A DNA stretch of 64,000 nucleotides from Collinsella sp. (GTDB lineage: Bacteria > Actinomycetota > Coriobacteriia > Coriobacteriales > Coriobacteriaceae), in the NCBI GenBank assembly GCA_019414205.1, contig DXML01000012.1, positions 364,617-428,616 on the forward strand, in the 5' to 3' direction. Positions 18,357 through 26,058 of this stretch are shown here, in pieces; position 1 is the stretch's first letter; each line of letters starts with the position of its first letter. Made by a program: the position numbers and the translations under genes. The notes below the pieces were generated by a model, which searched no databases, was not told the DNA's origin, and saw nothing but the letters and a program-made list of their open reading frames with translations.

Positions 18357-18406
18357 GACTGCTCCGTATCTCTCTTAGGAAGAGATGCGGAGCAGTCTAT
18401 TTTGTT
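18357..18406 (+). terminator. Intrinsic terminator after proS
   Basis: Seventeen-base stem (18357-18373 with 18381-18397, one G-U), seven-base loop, then TATTTTGTT. It ends the long pyrH-proS transcript. Confidence 0.92.
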
Positions 18407-18432
18407 GCGTGAATAAACTCGATGGGTAAAGG

Positions 18433-18466
18433 AAAACCCCACAGCCCATATGAGCTGCGGGGTTTT
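18433..18466 (-). terminator. Terminator for the minus-strand phosphotransferase gene
   Basis: AAAACCCCACAGC (18433-18445) pairs with GCTGCGGGGTTTT (18454-18466) with one mismatch. On the minus strand the hairpin is followed by TTTTCCTTT. The plus strand also has a short T-run, so it may work in both directions between convergent genes. Confidence 0.8.
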
Positions 18467-18501
18467 CTTGTGCCTCCGATGCGAAATAAATCGCTCAGAT
18501 A

Positions 18502-19266
18502 TTACTGATAATCGACGACGTCGATCCAGTTCTTCAGGAACTCATCGTTCACGTTGCGCTTACGAGCGAGCTCGGAAGCGGCGACGATGCTCGTCCACTG
18601 ACGCACGACCTGCATGGGCATGTCGGCGCGGTCGCAGTAGAGCTCCAGGTAGGCCTCGGCCTGATCCTTGCTGTTGAGGGCGAAGAGCAGGTAGGTGGTG
18701 GCAACGTCGGCAGCAGGGGAGCCCTGGGTGGCGTGTGCCCAGTCGCACACATAGAGCTGGCCGTCGTCGCCGACGATGACGTTGGAGGGGTTGAAGTCGC
18801 CGTGGCAGACCTTGAACTCCTTGGTCATGCCGTCCAGACGCTCCTGAAGGTTGTAGCGCGTGGTGGCATTGAGCTGATCAAGGCTGTCGATCATGCGGGC
18901 GAACTTGTCGCGCTGACGGTTGAGCAGCGGGGAGGTGTAGCCGTGGATCTCGATCTGGAGGTCGACGAACATCTCGAGATACTCACCAAAGCGCTGGGGC
19001 TCGGCAGTCATCTTCTCGGCAAGGGTGGTGCCCGGAACCTTCTCGGTCACGAGCGCCCAGCCGTTGGCGTTCTCGAGCTGGGAAACCTCGAGAGCCTTGG
19101 GGCTGCGGATGCCGCACTCATTGATGCGGGCAAGATTCAAAGCCTCGTTGAACACGTCGGAGACAGGCTTGGTCTCGTTAAAGACCTTGACAATCTTGTC
19201 GCCCAGGTCGTAAACGACCTTGTTGCCACGGCGGACGAGCTCGGTCTTGGAATCGGGTAGCAGCAT
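18502..19266 (-). CDS. Aminoglycoside-phosphotransferase-family (APH/choline kinase-like) protein
   Basis: 254-residue protein with the APH kinase fold; the natural substrate is unknown. The N-terminal beta lobe has RRGNKVVYDLGDKIVKVFNE, with a likely ATP-site lysine. ALVTEKVPGTTLAEKM is the hinge region. VCHGDFNPSNVIVGDDGQ carries the catalytic Asp and the metal Asn, and YVCDWAHATQGSPAADVA carries the metal Asp. The start is ATG at 19266, preceded by GAAAGGA on the minus strand. It lies 88 bases downstream of adhE in the same direction, so the two may share a transcript. It could phosphorylate a small alcohol or amino sugar; resistance is not implied. Confidence 0.85.
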   Translation of the reverse strand: MLLPDSKTELVRRGNKVVYDLGDKIVKVFNETKPVSDVFNEALNLARINECGIRSPKALEVSQLENANGWALVTEKVPGTTLAEKMTAEPQRFGEYLEMFVDLQIEIHGYTSPLLNRQRDKFARMIDSLDQLNATTRYNLQERLDGMTKEFKVCHGDFNPSNVIVGDDGQLYVCDWAHATQGSPAADVATTYLLFALNSKDQAEAYLELYCDRADMPMQVVRQWTSIVAASELARKRNVNDEFLKNWIDVVDYQ

Positions 19267-19298
19267 GGTTGCATCCTTTCAACGATGCGATAGAAGCG

Positions 19299-19337
19299 AC
19301 GGCAGGGGTGTGTGAAACACCCGTGCACCCCCGCCGT
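19299..19337 (-). other. Hairpin between adhE and the phosphotransferase gene
   Basis: A 12-bp stem (19299-19310 with 19326-19337, one G-U) with an inner ACACCC-type helix. Neither strand has a T-run after it. It may be an mRNA processing or stability element that sets different levels of the two gene products. Confidence 0.5.
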
Positions 19338-19354
19338 TAAAAACCGTGCTAAAA

Positions 19355-22003
19355 CTAGCAGACGGCGTAGTCCTGAGGCTCGCGGCCGTAGTAGGCGTCC
19401 AGGTAGAGCTCCTTGATCTCGCTCATGAGCGGGTAGCGCGGGTTTGCGCCGGTGCACTGGTCGTTGAATGCCTGCTCGGTCATCTCGTCGAGGGTGTCGA
19501 GGAAGTACTGCTCGTCAACACCGTAGTCGGCGATGGTCTTCTTGACTCCGATGAAGTCCTTGAGCTCCTCGAGCTTCGTGATGAAGTTCTCGAAGACCTC
19601 CTTGTCGTCCTTGCCCTCGATGCCGCAGTACTTGGCCATCTCGGCGTAGTTGTGCAGCGCGTTGGGGTAAGGATACTGGGAGAAGGTACCCATCTTGACG
19701 GGAGCCTCGGCGGCGTTGTAGCGCATAACGCGGGTCAGGATGACGGCGTTGGCGAGGCCGTGGGGCAGGTGATGGAAGGCGCCGAGCTTGTGAGCCATGG
19801 AGTGGTTGAGGCCCAGGAAGGCGTTGGCGAAGGCCATACCGGCCATGCAGGAGGCGTTGTGCATCTCCTCGCGGGCATGCGGGTCCTTGGCACCGTTCGT
19901 GAAGCTGGAGGGCAGGTTCTCGAAGACGAGCTTAGCAGCGCGCTCGGAGAGGCCCTTGGTGTAGTCGGAAGCCATGATGGAGACGTAGGATTCAATGGCG
20001 TGGGTCATGACGTCGATGCCGGAGGCAGCGGTCAGGCCGCGCGGGGCGGTCATGCAGTTGTCGGCGTCAACGATAGCCATGTTGGGGAGCAGCGCGTAGT
20101 CGGCGAGCGGCCACTTGATGCCGGTCTCCTTGTCGGTGATGATGGCGAACGGCGTGCACTCGGAGCCGGTACCCGAAGAGGTCGGGACGGCGACGAAGTA
20201 GGCCTTCTTGCCCATCTCGGGGAAAGTGAAGATACGCTTGCGGATGTCCATGAAGTCCATGGCCATGTCCTCAAACTTGCACTCGGGGTGCTCGTACATC
20301 ATCCACATGATCTTGCCGGCGTCCATAGCTGAGCCACCGCCGACGGCGATGATGACGTCCGGCTCAAAGAGAGCCATCTGCTTGGCGCCGCGACGTGCGC
20401 ACTGCAGCGACGGATCGGGCTCGACGTCGTAGAAGCAGTCGTGGGCGATGCCCATCTCGTCGAGCTTGGCCTCGATGGCGCGGGTGTTGCCATTCTTGAA
20501 GAGGAACTGGTCGGTGACGATGAAGGCGCGCTTCTTGCCCATGACGGTACCGAGCTCGTCGAGAGCGACGGGCGTGGAACCCTTCTTGAAGTAGACCTTC
20601 TCGGGAGCGCGGAACCACAGCATGTTCTCACGGCGCTCGGCCACAGTCTTAACGTTGATCAAGTGCTTCACCCCAACGTTCTCGGAGACGGAGTTGCCGC
20701 CCCAGGAGCCGCAGCCCAGGGTCAGAGACGGCTTCATGCCAAAGTTGTATAGATCACCGATGCCGCCGTGCGAGGACGGGGTGTTGATGACGATACGGCA
20801 GGCCTTCATGACGTGCTCGAACAGGCTGATCTTCTCGGCCTGGGCGGGGTGCACGTACAGAGAGGCGGTGTGGCCCGGGCCACCGGCGAGCACCAGGTGC
20901 TCGGCCTTGTCGACGGCCTCCTGGAAGTCCTTGGCGTGATACATGGCCAGGACCGGGGAGAGCTTCTCGTGGGAGAACTCCTCCTTGGCGGGGTCGGTGG
21001 AGTTGACCTCGGCGATCAGGATCTTGGTCTTGGCAGGAACCTCGATGCCGGCGAGCTCGGCGATCTTGGCGGCAGCCATGCCGGGAATGCGGTGATCGAG
21101 AGCGCCGTTCTTGAACATGGCGGCACGCAGGGCCTCCATCTCGGCACCCTGCTTGACGAAGTAGCAGCCGCGCTTCTGGAACTCGGCTTTTACCTGGTCA
21201 TAGATGGTGTCGATGACGGTCACGGACTGCTCGGAAGCGCAGATCATGCCGTTGTCGAAGGTCTTGGAGTGGATGATGGAGTTGACGGCGAGCAGCACGT
21301 CGGCGGTGTCGTCGATGATGACCGGGGTGTTACCGGCGCCAACGCCCAGGGCGGGCTTGCCCGAGGAGTAGGCGGCCTTGACCATGCCCGGGCCACCGGT
21401 GGCGAGGATGATGTCGACGTCACGCATGACCATGTTGGTCAGCTCGATGGAGGGGACATCGACCCAGCCGATGATGCCCTCGGGGGCGCCGGCCTTGACG
21501 GCGGCGTCAAGCACGAGCTTGGCGGCGGCGATGGTGCACTTGGCGGCTGCCGGGTGCGGGGAGATGATGATGCCGTTGCGGGTCTTCAGGCTGATCAGCG
21601 TCTTGAAGATCGCGGTGGAGGTGGGGTTGGTCGTCGGGATGACGGCGCCCACGATGCCGATGGGCTCGGCGATCTTGGTGATGCCGTAAGCCTCGTCGCG
21701 CTCCAGAACGCCACAGGTCTTGGTGTTCTTGTAAGCGTTGTAGATGTACTCTGCGGCGTAGTGGTTCTTGATGACCTTGTCCTCAAGAACGCCGCGGCCG
21801 GTCTCCTCGATGGCCATCTTTGCCAACGGGATACGAGCCTTGTTGGCGGCCATGGCGGCCTCATAGAAGATCTTGTCGACCTGCTCCTGCGTGTACGTAG
21901 CAAAAAGCGCCTGGGCCTCTCGCATCTGAGCGAGCTTAGCCTCAAGCGCCTCTACGTTGTCCACAATTGCGGGAGTAGTGTTTTCCGGTGACTTTTTCAC
22001 CAT
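19355..22003 (-). CDS. adhE: Bifunctional acetaldehyde-CoA/alcohol dehydrogenase
   Basis: 882-residue fermentative enzyme reducing acetyl-CoA to acetaldehyde and then ethanol, using two NADH. The N-terminal aldehyde dehydrogenase half (to about residue 440) has AVIPTTNPTSTAIFK, ATGGPGMVKAAYSSGKPALG and GMICASEQSV with the catalytic Cys. The C-terminal iron-dependent alcohol dehydrogenase half has AVGGGSAMDAGKIMW, AVPTSSGTGSECTPFA and the metal-ligand helix HSMAHKLGAFHHLPHG. The full length matches the AdhE family, whose members form spirosomes. AAGGAGA lies before the ATG (minus strand). A divergent extended -10 promoter is at 22044-22052. Regulation by Rex would be expected, but I see no convincing Rex site. 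Confidence 0.97.
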   Translation of the reverse strand: MVKKSPENTTPAIVDNVEALEAKLAQMREAQALFATYTQEQVDKIFYEAAMAANKARIPLAKMAIEETGRGVLEDKVIKNHYAAEYIYNAYKNTKTCGVLERDEAYGITKIAEPIGIVGAVIPTTNPTSTAIFKTLISLKTRNGIIISPHPAAAKCTIAAAKLVLDAAVKAGAPEGIIGWVDVPSIELTNMVMRDVDIILATGGPGMVKAAYSSGKPALGVGAGNTPVIIDDTADVLLAVNSIIHSKTFDNGMICASEQSVTVIDTIYDQVKAEFQKRGCYFVKQGAEMEALRAAMFKNGALDHRIPGMAAAKIAELAGIEVPAKTKILIAEVNSTDPAKEEFSHEKLSPVLAMYHAKDFQEAVDKAEHLVLAGGPGHTASLYVHPAQAEKISLFEHVMKACRIVINTPSSHGGIGDLYNFGMKPSLTLGCGSWGGNSVSENVGVKHLINVKTVAERRENMLWFRAPEKVYFKKGSTPVALDELGTVMGKKRAFIVTDQFLFKNGNTRAIEAKLDEMGIAHDCFYDVEPDPSLQCARRGAKQMALFEPDVIIAVGGGSAMDAGKIMWMMYEHPECKFEDMAMDFMDIRKRIFTFPEMGKKAYFVAVPTSSGTGSECTPFAIITDKETGIKWPLADYALLPNMAIVDADNCMTAPRGLTAASGIDVMTHAIESYVSIMASDYTKGLSERAAKLVFENLPSSFTNGAKDPHAREEMHNASCMAGMAFANAFLGLNHSMAHKLGAFHHLPHGLANAVILTRVMRYNAAEAPVKMGTFSQYPYPNALHNYAEMAKYCGIEGKDDKEVFENFITKLEELKDFIGVKKTIADYGVDEQYFLDTLDEMTEQAFNDQCTGANPRYPLMSEIKELYLDAYYGREPQDYAVC

Positions 22004-22043
22004 TTGTGTCTCCTTGCGATCGGAGATTTACCCTACGCCTTGC

Positions 22044-22052
22044 ATGATAGCA
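22044..22052 (-). promoter_or_regulatory. Extended -10 promoter of adhE
   Basis: On the minus strand the sequence reads TGCTATCAT, identical to the extended -10 of rpsB. The -35 region is weak (CGTTTA-like). It lies about 40 bases upstream of the adhE ATG. Confidence 0.55.
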
Positions 22053-22156
22053 ATAAATGATTCGGTAAACGGTAAGATTCCCGTAAAAGGCATACTAAAA
22101 CGTTTCAATCAAATGAACCGTTTCAACTTAATCCATCAGCCCAATGCATCGCCCCT

Positions 22157-22181
22157 CTCATTGGGGACAGACATACATGAG
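22157..22181 (+). repeat. Left arm of a 25-bp inverted repeat flanking a transposase remnant
   Basis: Begins CTCATTGGGGACAGAC and ends CATGAG. It matches the reverse complement of 22391-22415 at 24 of 25 positions. The two arms bound a 259-bp unit. Each arm also starts CTCAT and ends ATGAG. Confidence 0.8.
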
Positions 22182-22364
22182 TATTTCAATGGGAAAACGG
22201 GGAGAACGGGGCACCTGTTTGACAATCGCTATTCGCGGGTCGCGGTCGAGTCGGACACGCAGGCGGTCCAGTTGCTCGATTATATCCATCTCAATCCTGT
22301 GAAAGGCGCGCTCGACTCGCTCGATGCGTACCGCTGGTCAAGCTTCAAGGCATATCAGCTGGGC
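22176..22364 (+). pseudogene. Remnant of an IS200/REP-associated (Y1-type) transposase
   Basis: Translation gives HEYFNGKTGRTGHLFDNRYS, then QAVQLLDYIHLNPVKGAL and AYRWSSFKAYQLG. This is the typical C-terminal half of tyrosine transposases of the RAYT type (GHLFQ-R, YIHLNPV-A, Y-WSS). The N-terminal HUH motif and the catalytic tyrosine helix are not recognisable upstream, where the frame continues as unrelated AT-richer sequence. The reading frame runs on to 22511 but loses similarity after the right repeat arm. It is a decayed fragment trapped between two inverted-repeat arms, between adhE and rpmB. Confidence 0.7.
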
Positions 22365-22390
22365 TATGATTCCTTTGACATCTGCAAACA

Positions 22391-22415
22391 CTCATGTAAG
22401 TCTGTCCCCAATGAG
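22391..22415 (-). repeat. Right arm of the 25-bp inverted repeat
   Basis: Contains GTCTGTCCCCAATGAG; inverted copy of 22157-22181 with one mismatch. It lies three bases before the A-run of the rpmB terminator. Confidence 0.8.
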
Positions 22416-22418
22416 TGC

Positions 22419-22450
22419 AAAAAGGCGCCCTCCGTGGGGGAGGACGCCTT
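22419..22450 (-). terminator. Intrinsic terminator of rpmB
   Basis: A 12-bp stem (22422-22433 with 22439-22450, one G-U), five-base loop, and an A-run on the plus strand (22419-22423) that gives the T-tract on the minus strand. It lies about 70 bases past the rpmB stop. Confidence 0.88.
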
Positions 22451-22519
22451 TGGTAAGTTCTATACGAACGCGAGGTCTTTGACCCGGAGAGTCCGAGGTA
22501 CTTGTTGGTAAGACCTTAT

Positions 22520-22708
22520 TTAGGAGCGCGCAACCTTGCCGGACTTGAGGCAGGTGGAGCAAACGTTCATCTTGCGACGGTGACCATCGACGACGACGTA
22601 AACGCGCTGGATGTTGGGGCGGAACTTACGGTTGGTGACGCGGTGAGAGTGGCTGATGGAGCGACCGGCAACGGGGTGCTTACCGCAAACTTCGCAAACT
22701 TTGGACAT
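22520..22708 (-). CDS. rpmB: 50S ribosomal protein L28, zinc-binding form
   Basis: 62-residue large-subunit protein. MSKVCEVCGKHPVAGRSISH followed by NRKFRPNIQRVYV matches L28. Two Cys pairs (CEVC and CSTC) mark it as the zinc-ribbon (C+) form. In many bacteria a cysteine-free paralogue elsewhere is induced under zinc limitation. The start at 22708 is set by AAGGAGGG on the minus strand (plus 22715-22722); a longer frame reaching 22756 has no support. It is transcribed alone. Confidence 0.97.
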   Translation of the reverse strand: MSKVCEVCGKHPVAGRSISHSHRVTNRKFRPNIQRVYVVVDGHRRKMNVCSTCLKSGKVARS

Positions 22709-22762
22709 AACTGACCCTCCTTGGGCGACAAACGAACATGTCGCGTTAACAAACAAGCCTGA

Positions 22763-22771
22763 ACTATAGCA
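22763..22771 (-). promoter_or_regulatory. Extended -10 promoter of rpmB
   Basis: Reads TGCTATAGT on the minus strand, the same nonamer as at the rpsT promoter. The -35 region is weak. It is about 55 bases upstream of the start codon. Confidence 0.6.
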
Positions 22772-22999
22772 CAGAAGCAGCTCCCTGTGCGTAATCTACA
22801 CAGAGATATTCCTCTTTTGGCGATAGTGCTCACGCCACGGCCCTGGACGTAGATCCGATTTGCGTGCAGCAGAGGGGATTATGCCAGCTCGTGCGTGCGT
22901 TTTCAAGCTCGTCCCACAAATATATATAGGTTTATGGAGCGCCTGCGCCCGTTTACGGATTGTTCTGTATTTATGCTCGCAATTAAGCTCGAGGTTGGC
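22772..22999. other. Intergenic region between divergent rpmB and pyrR units
   Basis: No gene, tRNA or repeat was recognised. There is an AT-rich patch around 22918-22935 (ATATATATAGG). Short open frames here show no protein-like composition. It probably holds upstream promoter elements for the two divergent transcripts. Confidence 0.5.
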
Positions 23000-23005
23000 T
23001 ACACT
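23000..23005 (+). promoter_or_regulatory. Probable -10 of the pyr operon promoter
   Basis: TACACT with a weak -35 (TCGCAA, 22977-22982, 17-base spacer). A start near 23012 would give a leader of about 148 nt that contains the attenuator hairpin. Confidence 0.4.
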
Positions 23006-23081
23006 ATCCCTTGACCATTAAAGGGGTACGAGATACTCACATGGAATTACATAGCTGCCAAAGAGCAGCCCTTCCTGTGGG

Positions 23082-23120
23082 TGTCCGGTCCGCTTTAAGC
23101 GGTCGGGCATCTATTTTTTT
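23082..23120 (+). terminator. Leader terminator (attenuator) of the pyr operon
   Basis: TGTCCGGTCCGC (23082-23093) pairs with GCGGTCGGGCA (23099-23109) with one bulge and one mismatch, followed by TCTATTTTTTT. It sits 40 bases before pyrR. A smaller hairpin (GCTGC 23054-23058, GCAGC 23065-23069) precedes it. This arrangement fits PyrR- or UMP-controlled attenuation as in Bacillus, though I do not see a clear PyrR-binding loop consensus. Confidence 0.7.
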
Positions 23121-23159
23121 GACTGTGTCAGCAGTCAAGACATGTGAGGAAGGAGATCG

Positions 23160-23744
23160 ATGGGCACGACTTCCCCCAAGGCGGTCATCATGGACGAGAC
23201 CGCCGTCAATCGAGCGATGACCCGCATCGCGCACGAGATTCTCGAGCGCAACGAGGGCTGTGAAGACCTCGCTCTGGTCGGCATCGTCACGCGCGGCGAC
23301 CTTCTGGCAAAGAAGCTCGCCGAGGAGATCAAGGAGATCGAGGGCGTCGACGTTCCGCTCGGCAGCCTGGACATCAGCTTCTACCGCGATGACTATGCGA
23401 CCAATTTCGCTCCCGCGATCCACGCTACCAACATTCCCTTCAGCGTCGACGGCAAGCGCGTCGTGCTGGTGGACGACATCCTGTATACGGGCCGTACTAT
23501 CCGCGCCGCTCTGGATGCCGTCATGGACCTGGGCCGTCCGAGCCGCATCGAGCTGGCAGTTCTCGTTGACCGCGGTCACCGTGAGCTCCCCATCTCGCCG
23601 GACTTTGTCGGCAAGAACGTTCCCTCGTCGCATGAGGAGAACGTGCACCTATATATGAAGGAAGTCGACGGCCACACCGCCGTCGAGATTAACGACGTTG
23701 CGCCGGGTTCCCACGTGGGCTCTGCGCCGCTGGGAGGTGAGTAG
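23160..23744 (+). CDS. pyrR: Pyrimidine operon regulator / uracil phosphoribosyltransferase PyrR
   Basis: 194-residue protein that senses UMP/PRPP and controls pyr mRNA by binding its leader; it may also have weak UPRTase activity. Family signs: ALVGIVTRGDLLAKKLAEEI, LDISFYRDDYAT and the PRPP loop VVLVDDILYTGRTIRAALDA. GRPSRIELAVLVDRGHRELP and KNVPSSHEENVHLY follow. ATG 23160 follows GGAAGGAGA. The last 25 residues extend beyond the usual end. It is first in the pyrRBCKDF operon, right behind the leader terminator it probably controls. Whether control is by attenuation or translation cannot be read from sequence alone. Confidence 0.95.
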   Translation: MGTTSPKAVIMDETAVNRAMTRIAHEILERNEGCEDLALVGIVTRGDLLAKKLAEEIKEIEGVDVPLGSLDISFYRDDYATNFAPAIHATNIPFSVDGKRVVLVDDILYTGRTIRAALDAVMDLGRPSRIELAVLVDRGHRELPISPDFVGKNVPSSHEENVHLYMKEVDGHTAVEINDVAPGSHVGSAPLGGE

Positions 23745-23748
23745 TACC

Positions 23749-24693
23749 GTGGCGTTCAACCATAAGCACCTGATCGACATTACCGAGTACTCCGAAGAGG
23801 ACATCAAGCTCATCCTCGAGACCGCCAAGGCGTTCTCTGAGGTCAACGAGCGTGCGATCAAGAAGGTCCCCACGCTCAAGGGCAAGACCATCGTCAACAT
23901 GTTCAACGAGCCCTCGACGCGCACCCGCAGCTCCTTCGAGCTCGCCGAGAAGCGCCTTTCGGCCGACAGCCTCAACTTTGGCGGCTCCTCGACCTCCACG
24001 GTCAAGGGCGAGAGCCTCGTCGACACCGTCGAGACCCTCAACGCCTACAAGATTGATTGCATCGTCGTTCGCGATAAGCACGCCGGTGCTCCCTACATCG
24101 TCACGCAGAACTCGCCCGCGAGCGTCATCTGCGCCGGCGACGGCAAGCACAACCACCCCACGCAGGCCCTGCTCGACCTGTACACCATCTGGGAGCACAA
24201 GGGTGACTTCCACGGTCTGAAGGTCGCCGTCGTCGGCGATATCGCGCACTCCCGCGTGTGCGGCTCGCTGATCCCCGCCCTTAAGATCATGGGCTGCGAG
24301 ACCTACGCTGTCGCCCCCGGCACGCTGCTGCCGCCGGCGCCCGAGGTTCTGGGTTGCGACCATGTGACGAGCGACCTCGATTCCGTCCTGCCCGAGCTGG
24401 ACGTCGTCTACATGTTGCGCGTGCAGCAGGAGCGCCTCGAGGGCGCACCGTTCCCCACGATTCGTGAGTACCACAAGCTCTTCGGTCTGACCAAGGACCG
24501 CGAGAAGCTCATGAAGCCCGATGCGATTATCTGCCACCCGGGCCCCATCAACCGCGGCGTTGAGTTCGACTCCTATATGGCCGACCACCCGCAACGCTCC
24601 GTCATCCTGGAGCAGGTCTACGCCGGTATCTGCGTGCGTATGGCTATCCTGTATCTGCTGCTTGGAGGTGCCGATAATGGCCTTGCTTCTTAA
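23749..24693 (+). CDS. pyrB: Aspartate carbamoyltransferase, catalytic chain
   Basis: 314-residue enzyme joining carbamoyl phosphate and aspartate, the second step of pyrimidine synthesis. NMFNEPSTRTRSSFELAEKR is the carbamoyl-phosphate site; KGESLVDTVETL, GDGKHNHPTQALLDLYTI, VAVVGDIAHSRV and YMLRVQQERL complete the fold. GTG 23749 is used, with GGGAGGTGAG at the end of pyrR as ribosome site. No pyrI regulatory chain follows. The 3' end overlaps pyrC by 17 bases. Confidence 0.97.
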   Translation: MAFNHKHLIDITEYSEEDIKLILETAKAFSEVNERAIKKVPTLKGKTIVNMFNEPSTRTRSSFELAEKRLSADSLNFGGSSTSTVKGESLVDTVETLNAYKIDCIVVRDKHAGAPYIVTQNSPASVICAGDGKHNHPTQALLDLYTIWEHKGDFHGLKVAVVGDIAHSRVCGSLIPALKIMGCETYAVAPGTLLPPAPEVLGCDHVTSDLDSVLPELDVVYMLRVQQERLEGAPFPTIREYHKLFGLTKDREKLMKPDAIICHPGPINRGVEFDSYMADHPQRSVILEQVYAGICVRMAILYLLLGGADNGLAS

Positions 24694-25966
24694 GAATGCC
24701 CACGTCGTCGATCCGTCCGTCGAGCTTGACGGTGTCGTCGACGTCCTGATCGACGGTGACAAGATCGCCGAGGTCGGCGAGAACCTCGCCGCCGAGGGAG
24801 CCGAGGTCCGCGACCTTTCCGGCAAGTATCTCGTCCCCGGCCTGGTGGATATGCACGTGCATCTGCGCGAGCCTGGCTACGAGGTCAAAGAGGACATCGA
24901 GAGCGGCACCCGCGCTGCTGCCAAGGGCGGCTTCACCGGCGTGTGCGCCATGCCCAACACCGATCCCGTCACCGATAACGGCACCGTCGTGGAGTTCGTC
25001 AAGTCCCGCGCTGCCGAGGTCGGCCACTGCCGCGTCTATCCGTCGGGCGCCATGACCCGCGGTCTTAAGGGCGAGGCCATGTCCGAGATGGGCGATATGG
25101 TCGCCCACGGCGCCGTCGCCTTCACCGACGACGGTCGCGGCGTGCAGGGCGCGGGCATGCTCCGTCGCTGCATGGACTACGGCAAGATGTTCGGCAAGGT
25201 CTTTATGAGCCACTGCCAGGACGAGGATCTGGTCGGCCACGGCCAGATCAACGAGGGCAAGGTCTCGACCCGTCTGGCCCTCGAGGGTTGGCCGGCCGCC
25301 GGCGAGGAGCTTCAGATTGCCCGCGACATCGAGATTGCCAAGCTGACCGGTGCCAAGCTGCACATCCAGCACATCTCCACCGCTCATGGCCTGGAGCTCG
25401 TGCGTGCCGGTAAGGCTGCCGGTGTCCAGGTGACCTGCGAGGCCACCCCGCACCACATGTTCCTGACCGAGAACGACCTGGACGAGACCTACAACACCTC
25501 GCTCAAGGTCAATCCGCCGCTGCGCACTGACGAGGATGCCGAGGCCATCCGTCAGGGTGTCATCGACGGTACCGTCGACGCTATCGTTACCGACCACGCT
25601 CCCCACACCCCGTGGGAGAAGGCCCGCGAGTTCGAGCTCGCGCCCTTTGGAATGATTGGCCTCGAGACTTCGCTGTCGCTCGTGCTCACTGAGCTGGTCA
25701 ACACGGGCAAGATGAGCGTGAGCCGCATGGTCGAGCTCATGGCCATCAAGCCGCGTGAGATTCTGGGCCTCGATCAGGTTCAGGTCAAGGCGGGCTCTGT
25801 CGCCGACCTGACCGTGTTCGACCCCTCCGCAACCTGGACGGTTGGCGAGGACGGTTACGAGTCGCGCGCCGAGAACTCCGGTTTTGCCGGCCGCACGCTC
25901 ACCGGTCGTGCCACCGATGTATTTGTCGGCGGTAAACAGACGCTTGCCGACGGCTGCATCTGCTAG
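24677..25966 (+). CDS. pyrC: Dihydroorotase (class I)
   Basis: 429-residue zinc amidohydrolase cyclising carbamoyl aspartate to dihydroorotate. LVPGLVDMHVHLREPG has the first His pair, then TRAAAKGGFTGVCAMPNT, FMSHCQDEDL, KLHIQHISTAHG, CEATPHHMFLTE and TDHAPHTPWEKA with the catalytic Asp. The PyrC/AllB type is clear. ATG 24677 lies inside the end of pyrB with GGAGG before it. A GC-rich hairpin follows the stop before pyrK. Confidence 0.97.
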   Translation: MALLLKNAHVVDPSVELDGVVDVLIDGDKIAEVGENLAAEGAEVRDLSGKYLVPGLVDMHVHLREPGYEVKEDIESGTRAAAKGGFTGVCAMPNTDPVTDNGTVVEFVKSRAAEVGHCRVYPSGAMTRGLKGEAMSEMGDMVAHGAVAFTDDGRGVQGAGMLRRCMDYGKMFGKVFMSHCQDEDLVGHGQINEGKVSTRLALEGWPAAGEELQIARDIEIAKLTGAKLHIQHISTAHGLELVRAGKAAGVQVTCEATPHHMFLTENDLDETYNTSLKVNPPLRTDEDAEAIRQGVIDGTVDAIVTDHAPHTPWEKAREFELAPFGMIGLETSLSLVLTELVNTGKMSVSRMVELMAIKPREILGLDQVQVKAGSVADLTVFDPSATWTVGEDGYESRAENSGFAGRTLTGRATDVFVGGKQTLADGCIC

Positions 25967-25986
25967 CATAGCCTTATCGCTTTTGT

Positions 25987-26020
25987 GCGCGGCGCCCTTG
26001 CGGTGCCGCGCTTTCTGTTC
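25987..26020 (+). terminator. Hairpin between pyrC and pyrK
   Basis: A 10-bp stem (25987-25996 with 26002-26011, one G-U), five-base loop, followed by TTTCTGTTCGTTT. A plausible partial terminator inside the pyr operon. A second small hairpin (CCATGC 26028, GCATGG 26038) lies just before the pyrK ribosome site. Confidence 0.55.
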
Positions 26021-26058
26021 GTTTAGACCATGCAACCGCATGGGGGATTGGAGCGTCT

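Noticed and set aside
18502..19266. Antibiotic (aminoglycoside) resistance gene
   Set aside because: Only the general APH fold and catalytic motifs are seen. The sequence does not resemble a known APH(3') or APH(2'') enzyme, and the setting is a stable core region beside adhE.
20768..21991. Plus-strand frame of about 400 codons inside adhE
   Set aside because: Composition is almost only Gly, Asp, Val and Leu. It is an antisense shadow of the conserved AdhE coding sequence, without a ribosome site.
22010..22150. Rex-binding site for redox control of adhE
   Set aside because: No TTGTGA-N6-TCACAA-like palindrome is found; only loosely repeated CGTTTCAA words occur.
22820..22930. Possible tRNA or small RNA between rpmB and pyrR
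   Set aside because: A TTCAAGC stretch recalls a T-loop, but no cloverleaf, acceptor stem or CCA end can be formed.
23011..23220. Possible leader peptide upstream of pyrR
   Set aside because: The frame runs through the attenuator hairpin and into pyrR without a ribosome site, and its sequence looks random.
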